Origin: an uncultured Pelagibacteraceae bacterium
GTDB taxonomy: Bacteria; Pseudomonadota; Alphaproteobacteria; Pelagibacterales; Pelagibacteraceae
Length of the DNA: 64,000 nucleotides
Assembly: GCA_902587515.1 (NCBI GenBank)
Contig: CACILM010000002.1
Location: forward strand, 62,001-126,000
Direction of reading: 5' to 3'
Part shown: positions 54,229-61,767 of the stretch, in pieces
Numbering within the stretch: position 1 is the first letter of the stretch
Layout: every line of letters begins with the position of its first letter
Program-made: the position numbers and the translations under genes
Notes under the pieces: generated by a model
The model's database searches: none
What the model saw: the letters and a program-made list of their open reading frames with translations, nothing else
What the model was told of the DNA's origin: nothing

Positions 54229-55506
54229 ATGAATAAAAAAATTTTAATTGTATTAATTTCAATCTTTTACAGTTATGCAACACAGGCAGAAATAACTTCT
54301 AAGTTAATTTTAGAGTCAAAGTTAAAAGGGAAAGAATCTATTAGTATTGCGGTTACTCCTCTTACTGAAAAAAAACAAATTAAGGAATTAAAAGTAAATG
54401 TAGAGTCTAACAAAAATTATTTAAATGTTATTAGACCAAAATTAATTAGCAAAAATAAAAATAGACCGTCTAGAACTAAGTTTAAAGGACCAGCTGAAGA
54501 AATTTTTAAAGATTATGCAAAAAGTGTTGTTTTTATAGGAAACTATAAAAAAAATGGTTCTGGCTCTGGATTTGTTGTCAATCATAAAGGAAAAAAAATA
54601 ATAACGAATTGGCATGTAATTGAAGGCACTAAAAAAGTAAGAGTATGGTTAAAACCTGAAAATTTAGTGAATGAAAGATACATGTTAGATAATTTAGACT
54701 CTTATGAGGCGAAAGTAATAAAAATAGATAAAGAGAAAGACTTAGCTTTATTAGAAATCATTGGTCTACCGCAGGATATTAAAGCTGTAAAATTTGGTGA
54801 TTTTAAAAATGTAAATATTGGTGAAACAGCTTTCGCTATTGGCCATCCAGGAGATTTAATTTGGAGTTTCAATAATGGAATGGTGAGTCAATTAAGGAAA
54901 GATTATAAATGGAAATATAAAAATTCTAATCACTTTGCGGATGTAATACAAATCCAGGTTCCAATAAATCCAGGAAACTCGGGTGGCCCTTTATTTAATA
55001 AAAATAAAAAATTAATTGGAGTTAATACTTTTACTGCTGATGGTGAAAATTTAAATTTTGCTATTTCAGTGAATGATATGATTGAGTTTTTAAATGAACC
55101 TGAAAAAATTAAAGAAAATAAATATATTAAAAAGAAAAAAAAGGGTCCTACTTGGATAACTAAAAAAAGCAAAAAAGTTAAAGAAAATAGTATAGATAAA
55201 AAATATCCTAATGCACAAAAAGGAGATATGAATGAAAACGGATCTACCGATATATGGTTTTTAGATGAAAATAAAAATGGGAAAATAGAAACCGCAGTCA
55301 TAGATGCAAATGAAGATGGTATTATTGAGACAGTAGCTTTTGATGAGAATGAAAATGGAAACTTTGAAATATTTCTATTTGATGATGACTTAGACGGTAA
55401 TGCTGATAGAGCTGAAATAGATGAAGATGATAATGGTTCTTCAGATATTATGGCTTATGATAATGATCAAGATGGTTCATGGGATAGATATGAAAAAATA
55501 TCATAA
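54229..55506 (+). CDS. predicted exported HtrA/trypsin-like serine protease with C-terminal Ca2+-loop-like repeats
   Basis: SGSGFVVNHKGKKIITNWHVIEG, EKDLALLEI, INPGNSGGPLFNKNKKLIGVNTF (H/D/S triad); signal peptide; C-terminal DxNxNG repeats; no PDZ evident. Confidence 0.9.
   Translation: MNKKILIVLISIFYSYATQAEITSKLILESKLKGKESISIAVTPLTEKKQIKELKVNVESNKNYLNVIRPKLISKNKNRPSRTKFKGPAEEIFKDYAKSVVFIGNYKKNGSGSGFVVNHKGKKIITNWHVIEGTKKVRVWLKPENLVNERYMLDNLDSYEAKVIKIDKEKDLALLEIIGLPQDIKAVKFGDFKNVNIGETAFAIGHPGDLIWSFNNGMVSQLRKDYKWKYKNSNHFADVIQIQVPINPGNSGGPLFNKNKKLIGVNTFTADGENLNFAISVNDMIEFLNEPEKIKENKYIKKKKKGPTWITKKSKKVKENSIDKKYPNAQKGDMNENGSTDIWFLDENKNGKIETAVIDANEDGIIETVAFDENENGNFEIFLFDDDLDGNADRAEIDEDDNGSSDIMAYDNDQDGSWDRYEKIS
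55225..55497 (+). repeat. seven tandem 13-aa (39-bp) calcium-loop-like repeats inside the HtrA-like protease
   Basis: DMNENGSTDIWFL / DENKNGKIETAVI / DANEDGIIETVAF / DENENGNFEIFLF / DDDLDGNADRAEI / DEDDNGSSDIMAY / DNDQDGSWDRYEK. Confidence 0.92.
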
Positions 55507-55511
55507 GTGCT

Positions 55512-55988
55512 TTAATCATTTTTTCTTTTACCATCAATCGTAAGCTTAATTTTAAGTATTTTATTTTCTAGATCCGTTATTGCTTCAAAAATATCTTTTT
55601 TTTCTAAAGCCGATATTTCAACACCCTTCTCGCCTTTAGGATCCTTAGCGTCTTTAACAAGTTCCGTGAGTTTTCCATGCAAAATTGTAGATTTTACTAA
55701 CATCTCGTTAATATCCTTATTTTCAAAATTATCAGCTTTCTCTAACAACTGTGCAATCATATACTCGTAAGCGGTAAGTAAAGGTGGAGCTTTGCCTTTT
55801 TGAATACAGGCTTGATCAAGTTTAAATGAGTCGTTGTGATCAATTTGTTGGGCTAAATCAGGATTACTGCATTTTCTAAGATATGAGGAAGTTTTGCCGA
55901 TTGCTCTGTTTATCTCTTCATCAGATAAGATTTTTAAAACCTCCATTAAACCACTCTCTATAGAGGCGCTTTTTCTTATTTTTGCCAT
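55512..55988 (-). CDS. small cytosolic protein with possible HTH N-terminus, unknown function
   Basis: No signal peptide; ILSDEEINRAIGKTSSYLRKCSNPD resembles HTH-like segment; helical C-terminus. Confidence 0.6.
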   Translation of the reverse strand: MAKIRKSASIESGLMEVLKILSDEEINRAIGKTSSYLRKCSNPDLAQQIDHNDSFKLDQACIQKGKAPPLLTAYEYMIAQLLEKADNFENKDINEMLVKSTILHGKLTELVKDAKDPKGEKGVEISALEKKDIFEAITDLENKILKIKLTIDGKRKND

Positions 55989-56026
55989 TTCAAATATTAT
56001 GATTATAATAAATCAAACTCAACTTA

Positions 56027-57499
56027 TTGTTTATGAACTTGATGAAATATAAATTTCTTTTATTGCTTTTTTTAAGCATTGTATTATCTGACTTTTTTCA
56101 AGCTAAAGCAGATGTAGAAGAATTTCACAATAAAATAAGTGAAAACTATACAGAAATTATTGGACAATACCCTTTTCAGGAAAGAAGGAATGATATTGGA
56201 ATATTTTATGATTTTGCTTGGGATAAAAATAACAAGAAAATTATCATAAAAAGAGATAATCAAAATTTACCTATTATAAGATTTTCTTTATTTAACAAAG
56301 ATATTCAACCAGGTGTTTCTATTAAAAAATATAATGATACAGATTTATCTCAAACTTCAGATGAAGAAATAATAAAACTTCATAAACAAAAAGTTGAAGC
56401 AAAACTTACTTTTAAAGATAACCAAATAATCTCTCTTAAACCCAACATCTATGATTACAATGATATAAAGCTATCTAATTTTTATTTAGAATTTATAAAT
56501 AACATTGATACTAACAAAGGGTTGCTAGAAATCACATTTGAAGCAAACTTTACTAATAAAAGACCTGAGCTTAATTCATTAGCTGAAGGGTTATTGGGGG
56601 ACAATGAATATTGTGCTGAACGTTATATTGGACCATATCCCATAGACCAAATTCGTATTAATGAATACAAATATGATGTTGATATAAGAACAGGTACTGG
56701 AACTCCGGTCCCTCCTGAAGGATGTTATCCTATATTTTTTACTTATGATAACAATGAAGTAAAAACTATTAGGTCCGAACTTGGTATAGGACAATTCAGA
56801 CAAGTTTTTGATTTTAAAAAGTTTCCTTTTGATAAACAGAAATTAAAAGTTTCAATCCGTACTAATGCGCATAGCAGTCAAAACATTTCAGAGATATGGC
56901 CAAAAACAGGTTATGGCGCAGTACATTTTTTAACGCCTGAGAGAGGTGCATTTTTAGGATTAGAGGAATACATAAATAACATCTCTAAAAATTATCTAAA
57001 AGAATGGACCGTTAGCAATACCAATATAGAAAGTGAAGTATTAATCTTAGAAAATTATTACAGTCCTTATACGAATAAAACTTATCCTTTCCATGAAAAT
57101 TCTATCAACTTAGTTTTAGATATCGAAAGAAATTCTGCTCATTACGTTTATAAAATTATTATCCCTGTGTTTCTAATACTAAGTGTCGCGTGGTTTGTTT
57201 TATGGATTCCTACTCACCACCTAGAGTCTAGATTGACAACTTCTATAGTTGCTCTATTAGCTTTGATTGCATATAACTTTGTTTTTTCAGATGATATTCC
57301 TAAGCTAAATTATTTGACTGCATTAGATAAATATATTTTATTGTCCTATATCTTCTGTTGTATACCCACTTTTATGAGTATTGGATTTAGTAGGTTTATA
57401 GTTAGAAATCAAAGAATGGTAACAATTGTAAATAAAAGACTTAGAACCTGGTTAGGACTGGTTTATTTATTAGCTTCTATACAAATATTTAGTTTTTAA
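56027..57499 (+). CDS. pentameric ligand-gated ion channel (Cys-loop receptor superfamily) homologue
   Basis: Signal peptide; FDFKKFPFDKQKLKVSI (FPFDxQ loop); C-terminal four TM segments with ELIC/GLIC-like M1-M2: IIPVFLILSVAWFVLWI...LESRLTTSIVALLALIAYNFVFSDDIPKLNYLTALDKYILLSYIF. Actual start may be ATG 56033 or 56042. Confidence 0.9.
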   Translation: MFMNLMKYKFLLLLFLSIVLSDFFQAKADVEEFHNKISENYTEIIGQYPFQERRNDIGIFYDFAWDKNNKKIIIKRDNQNLPIIRFSLFNKDIQPGVSIKKYNDTDLSQTSDEEIIKLHKQKVEAKLTFKDNQIISLKPNIYDYNDIKLSNFYLEFINNIDTNKGLLEITFEANFTNKRPELNSLAEGLLGDNEYCAERYIGPYPIDQIRINEYKYDVDIRTGTGTPVPPEGCYPIFFTYDNNEVKTIRSELGIGQFRQVFDFKKFPFDKQKLKVSIRTNAHSSQNISEIWPKTGYGAVHFLTPERGAFLGLEEYINNISKNYLKEWTVSNTNIESEVLILENYYSPYTNKTYPFHENSINLVLDIERNSAHYVYKIIIPVFLILSVAWFVLWIPTHHLESRLTTSIVALLALIAYNFVFSDDIPKLNYLTALDKYILLSYIFCCIPTFMSIGFSRFIVRNQRMVTIVNKRLRTWLGLVYLLASIQIFSF

Positions 57500-57524
57500 T
57501 GTAGAGGTGATGTTCATGATAGAA

Positions 57525-58166
57525 CTAATTAACTAGAACCTGTTTCATTAACCAGTCATTGTATTTATCTGTTTTTATTACGACGCCAGCAGAACTCTCA
57601 TAAGTTTCTGCAATTTTACCTTTATAATATATACAAGAAATCTCTACCTCGTAATATTTGGATTTTGGATCGATTTTAAGGCCAGTTCTGTAAGACATGC
57701 TTTTGCCAGTAGTATCAACTGCAGCTGCCTCATCTCTGCGTATAACTTTTGCATCAGGATAAATAGGTTTAATTTCATCAAATATATTTTCTTTTAAAGC
57801 TACACATTCTTTCTCTGAAGAAAAGCTTTTTCCAACGTTTTTTGATAATGCCCCCGCTAACACTTCAATAGTGTAATTTTTATCGTTCTTTAACCAATAT
57901 ATTTCTATAACATCATAAATTTTGTACTTAAATTTTGAAGTATTGCTGTATTCACCAAACCTGTTGTCATAAATTGCAGCAAAAACATATTTATTGTCTG
58001 TTCGTGGTATTTTGTGTGAGCTCATCTTAATTAATTCTTCATCAAAATATTTTAATGCACTATCGCCGATACTTATTCCTTCAATTTCAATATCTTTAAT
58101 ACTTTCAGCATGAACGGGAATTGAGATAAGTTTTATTAAAAAGATTATTGTGATAATTTTTTTCAT
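57525..58166 (-). CDS. small exported protein, island paralog family member 3
   Basis: Signal peptide then SIKDIEIEGISIGDSALKYFDEELIK. Confidence 0.8.
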   Translation of the reverse strand: MKKIITIIFLIKLISIPVHAESIKDIEIEGISIGDSALKYFDEELIKMSSHKIPRTDNKYVFAAIYDNRFGEYSNTSKFKYKIYDVIEIYWLKNDKNYTIEVLAGALSKNVGKSFSSEKECVALKENIFDEIKPIYPDAKVIRRDEAAAVDTTGKSMSYRTGLKIDPKSKYYEVEISCIYYKGKIAETYESSAGVVIKTDKYNDWLMKQVLVN

Positions 58167-58216
58167 ATAATTTTTATAAAATAAAAAAATTTGTTATGTC
58201 TAATTAGTGTTTTATA

Positions 58217-58810
58217 TTAATTATAAGCTTCATATGTTACAAAATTTAAAAATTCCTCAGAACCAACCATTACCTTAAGAGTATCTTCCCAACCATTTTT
58301 AGTAAACATTTTTTCAGACCAATCAGTACAGGAAGCTCTAGCAAAACCACCACTTTTTGGATAAAAATCTGTTTGATCTACAATTGACTCATTGGATTTA
58401 TCTGTAGCGTGTGGCGATTCTCTCTCAAACATCTCGGCATTTTTTAATAGCCCTTTTATTTCTAAAACAATATCAGATTTATCTTTTTTGCATTTTTTAT
58501 AATTATCAGGATAGGTAATCCTGCCCACTAAATTATGGATCAAAAAGTTTTTATCGTTTGGTTTATAAGTTACTTCTATTTGTTGATATTTCTCCGAACT
58601 TTTATTTGAAAAAATTACTATGTATCTTTTATCTTTATAATAAGTTGAGTTTTCTTCTGCTTTTTTTATTTCATTAATACTCATAAAATCTAACAATTTA
58701 TCCCCTATACTCATACCTTCTATTTGAAAGTCACTAATATCATCAGCTTTGGTCCAGGATTGAAGGGTAAAAGTTAAAATCATTATTGTTAAAAATGCCT
58801 TTAAATACAT
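58217..58810 (-). CDS. small exported protein, island paralog family member 4
   Basis: Signal peptide then DISDFQIEGMSIGDKLLDFMSINEIKKA; CTDW; C-terminal EAYN. Confidence 0.8.
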   Translation of the reverse strand: MYLKAFLTIMILTFTLQSWTKADDISDFQIEGMSIGDKLLDFMSINEIKKAEENSTYYKDKRYIVIFSNKSSEKYQQIEVTYKPNDKNFLIHNLVGRITYPDNYKKCKKDKSDIVLEIKGLLKNAEMFERESPHATDKSNESIVDQTDFYPKSGGFARASCTDWSEKMFTKNGWEDTLKVMVGSEEFLNFVTYEAYN

Positions 58811-59409
58811 TAATAAGCTTCATTTTGAAGAAAATCTCTTCCTTCTTGAGACTCAATATTTACTTTTAAATTATTATCGTAACCTTCATTTTTTAATTCT
58901 TCGCTCCAAATATAACATTCAGCCGATAAAGTACCTTCGCTTGGAAAATCTAAATAAATACCATTTGAAATACTTTTTCCTGATTTATCTATGGGATGTT
59001 TTAAAAATCTATCAACCACTTTTTTTGCGGAAGGAGCCATTTCATGCAAAGATTTTATAATTTCATCTTGTTTTTTTAAACACTTTTCTTTTGTTTCTGT
59101 ATTTTTGCTTAGTATTCCCGTAACAGTATATATTTTATAATTTTTTGTATCCAAATTAAATTGAACACTATCATAAATTTGAAAAGTTCCTCTATTTTTA
59201 AAACGTAACATACCAATTCTTTTGCTATTTGGATAAAATGCGATTTCTCTCTTCAATATAAATTCTTTTGTTACACCAAGTTTTTCTGCTTGATCCAACA
59301 GGTTGCTAAAAATTGTTATCCCTTCTATCTCAAAGTCTTCTATATCATTAGCTTGGGATGGTATTATGAAACATAAGGTTAAAATGATAATAGCTAAAAA
59401 TTTTTTCAT
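58810..59409 (-). CDS. small exported protein, island paralog family member 5
   Basis: Likely start at MKKFLAIIILTLCFI (59409), not the longer GTG-started ORF to 59472; DIEDFEIEGITIFSNLLDQ; C-terminal NEAY. Confidence 0.8.
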   Translation of the reverse strand: MKKFLAIIILTLCFIIPSQANDIEDFEIEGITIFSNLLDQAEKLGVTKEFILKREIAFYPNSKRIGMLRFKNRGTFQIYDSVQFNLDTKNYKIYTVTGILSKNTETKEKCLKKQDEIIKSLHEMAPSAKKVVDRFLKHPIDKSGKSISNGIYLDFPSEGTLSAECYIWSEELKNEGYDNNLKVNIESQEGRDFLQNEAY

Positions 59410-59521
59410 TTCACTATTATAAATAAATTCATTGTGGTGTCCAAGATTAAACTTCTTGACCGATGACTCCACTATCCTTTATTATCAATGATAATAGAAA
59501 GAATAATGTACCTTGCTTGAA

Positions 59522-59567
59522 GATTTGTAATCAATAGGTTCGTGGTTCGAGTCCGTGTGAGGGCACC
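59522..59567 (+). pseudogene. orphan tRNA-Thr 3' fragment (attR-like direct repeat copy)
   Basis: GATTTGTAATCAATAGGTTCGTGGTTCGAGTCCGTGTGAGGGCACC followed by A, i.e. a complete CCA end; no 5' half. Confidence 0.9.
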
Positions 59568-59571
59568 ACTT

Positions 59572-60339
59572 TTAATAAGTTTCTTTTCTTAATTGTTCTA
59601 ACTTAATTTTCTTTTGGAGACTTTTATTTTGATCATATAGTAAATTGAATCTAATTTTATTTTGTACTTTTATAATAATTTTTTTTGCATTTCTAATTTC
59701 TACATTGTCTGCTACTGCACTAACTGGTCTCTTATTTGAGTTTAAATTTAGAATAGTTATTTTTGATTTATCACTAACAATTTTTCCTCTCCACCTTCTT
59801 GGTCTAAAAGCACTTATAGGTGCAATAGAAATTTTTTTAGAATTTAAACTAAGTATTGGTCCATGCACTGATAAATTATACGCAGTGCTACCTGCCGGCG
59901 TAGATACTAACACGCCGTCAGAAACTAAATTTTTCATTATATAAGTTGATCTATTTTTAATAGATAAATTTGCTGCCTGTCTACTTTGTCTCAATATAGA
60001 GACTTCATTAATAGCTAAACATTTGATATTTTTTTTTCTATTAGTAACAATCATTTCCAGAGGTGAAATATTAATCATATTCGACTTATTAATATTTTTA
60101 ATTAACGAATTTTTAGAAAATTTATTCATAAGAAAACCGTAGTTTCCGGAATTTACACCGTAAAAATATCTTTTAGTTTTTTTATTTCTCTTTAAAGTTT
60201 TAAGCATAAACCCATCCCCTCCAACAACAATTGCAACATTTGTTTTTTTCAGCGATGTATTTTTAAAAATTTTTCTAATTTGATTTTTAATCTTTAAAGA
60301 TTTCGAGTTGCTATCAGATATTATTAAAGGTTTACTCAT
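59572..60339 (-). CDS. nadK: NAD kinase
   Basis: VAIVVGGDGFMLKTL, GVNSGNYGFLMN, DGVLVSTPAGSTAYNLSVHGPIL. Confidence 0.96.
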   Translation of the reverse strand: MSKPLIISDSNSKSLKIKNQIRKIFKNTSLKKTNVAIVVGGDGFMLKTLKRNKKTKRYFYGVNSGNYGFLMNKFSKNSLIKNINKSNMINISPLEMIVTNRKKNIKCLAINEVSILRQSRQAANLSIKNRSTYIMKNLVSDGVLVSTPAGSTAYNLSVHGPILSLNSKKISIAPISAFRPRRWRGKIVSDKSKITILNLNSNKRPVSAVADNVEIRNAKKIIIKVQNKIRFNLLYDQNKSLQKKIKLEQLRKETY

Positions 60340-60347
60340 TTTTTATT

Positions 60348-60433
60348 TGGTGCCCTCGGCCAGACTCGAACTGGCACTCCCAAAAGGGCAAGGATTTTAA
60401 GTCCTTTGTGTCTACCAATTTCACCACGAGGGC
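60348..60433 (-). tRNA. tRNA-Leu (TAA), encoded 3' CCA
   Basis: Reverse complement GCCCTCGTGGTGAAATTGGTAGACACAAAGGACTTAAAATCCTTGCCCTTTTGGGAGTGCCAGTTCGAGTCTGGCCGAGGGCACCA. Confidence 0.96.
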
Positions 60434-60658
60434 ACGTCGTTATTTTTATTGTTATTGTTAATATATTAATACACAAGAGTTTTAAATAAGTAAAAAAAAA
60501 TTATTTTCCTTTTCTATCTTCTAGTCTACACAAAAAATTAACCTCTATTTCTAATGTTAATTAAAGGGCTAGATAATAAAATGGGGACTAATAGCTTGTT
60601 TTAGACAATTAGAACCATCATTATCGTTTTTTAAATAAAAACTTGGTCTTAAAAAGAT

Positions 60659-61369
60659 TTATTTTTTTTTATTTAAAAAAATATTAAATCTAAATTTACT
60701 GTTTTCTTTTTTGATTAATTTTTGATTTAAAATAGATATATTCAATTTTTTTGATAATGCATAATTATAAAAAAAAGATTTATCATAAAATTTATGTTTT
60801 AAATTTTTATAATTTTTTTTAAACTCAGAAATACCTATTTTTTTTATCGCAGATTTTTTCCATAATTTGTATTTATTTTTGTCGGGTACATCCAAAATTA
60901 TTATTCTTGTTTCTGAGTGTGATATTCTAACCATTTCATCTAAAACTTGTGTTGCATATTTTAAATTTTTAAAATATTGAAAAACTGAATTTGCAAAAAT
61001 AAAATCAATTTTTTTATTTTTTATCTTTGATAAATTGTTTGCTTCTCCTGTATGAAAATTTTCTTTTTTAAAAAATTTTTTTGCAATTTTGATTAAATTT
61101 GCACTATTATCAATACCGAAACATTGTATTTTTTTTTTGAAAAAAAAATATAAAAAAGCACCACTTCCACACCCGATTTCTAAAATAGAGTGGTTTTGTT
61201 TAAAGTTGTATTTTTTAGTGAAATAATTTGTATATTTTTTCCAATCTTTTTCTTTTATTTCAGAAGTGGCACTAGAGTGACCGTTTAACTTTATTAAATC
61301 TTTTAAATTTTTAGGTTTAATTGTTTTTGCATTTTTATTCCAAATTTGTTTCCAGTTTTTATATTTCAT
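60659..61369 (-). CDS. class I SAM-dependent methyltransferase
   Basis: SILEIGCGSGAFLYFFFKKKIQCFGIDNS. Confidence 0.85.
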   Translation of the reverse strand: MKYKNWKQIWNKNAKTIKPKNLKDLIKLNGHSSATSEIKEKDWKKYTNYFTKKYNFKQNHSILEIGCGSGAFLYFFFKKKIQCFGIDNSANLIKIAKKFFKKENFHTGEANNLSKIKNKKIDFIFANSVFQYFKNLKYATQVLDEMVRISHSETRIIILDVPDKNKYKLWKKSAIKKIGISEFKKNYKNLKHKFYDKSFFYNYALSKKLNISILNQKLIKKENSKFRFNIFLNKKK

Positions 61370-61518
61370 ATTTTAGAATTAAGTATTAAATAAATTTCTA
61401 TCAAAAAAGGATATTCAATTTACAACTTTTTTATTAAAATCGAATATTGTTAGGGTTGAATTGATCACAGTAAAGAACATAAAAAATAAGCTCTAAATAT
61501 ACGTTCTAATTATTATAT

Positions 61519-61767
61519 CTATTTATCATCTTTTTTTTTTCTTCCAAAAATTTTATTATAAATATTTTTAATGATCCTAATTGGATAGCCTAAGTAAAAA
61601 ACAATAGATCCGATAATTGCTAATATAGACTGAATAATAAAAGCACCGGTTCCTGGATCAATGTATGCATGTGAATTAGAATTCATAAGTAATAAAAACA
61701 AAAAAACAGAATAAATAAATTTGATTGAATTACCTACGAAATATTTCATGGTTACTTTCTTTTTCAA
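61519..61767 (-). CDS. small membrane protein (AYIDPGTG motif)
   Basis: AYIDPGTGAFIIQSILAIIGSIVFYLGYPIRIIKNIYNKIFGRKKKDDK; overlaps upstream sulfatase-like ORF by 38 bp. Confidence 0.75.
   Translation of the reverse strand: MKKKVTMKYFVGNSIKFIYSVFLFLLLMNSNSHAYIDPGTGAFIIQSILAIIGSIVFYLGYPIRIIKNIYNKIFGRKKKDDK

Larger units (their letters stand above)
47225..59567. mobile_element. tRNA-Thr-associated genomic island bounded by 46-bp direct repeats; no integrase visible
   Basis: Direct repeats 47225-47270 and 59522-59567 (45/46 identical) duplicate the tRNA-Thr 3' half; all intervening ORFs are accessory in character. Confidence 0.82.

Noticed and set aside
54930-55301. 123-aa minus-strand ORF antisense to the HtrA-like protease
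   Set aside because: Shadow of a gene with clear catalytic motifs
59410-59472. N-terminal extension of the fifth paralog (GTG start)
   Set aside because: A good signal peptide starts at the internal ATG (59409); the extension covers the repeated 17-mer region
47271-59521. Integrase, transposase or phage structural gene inside the island
   Set aside because: Inspected all ORFs; none shows a tyrosine/serine recombinase, transposase or capsid/tail signature
59522-59567. Second functional tRNA-Thr
   Set aside because: Only the anticodon-loop-to-3' half is present; no D-arm or 5' acceptor strand upstream
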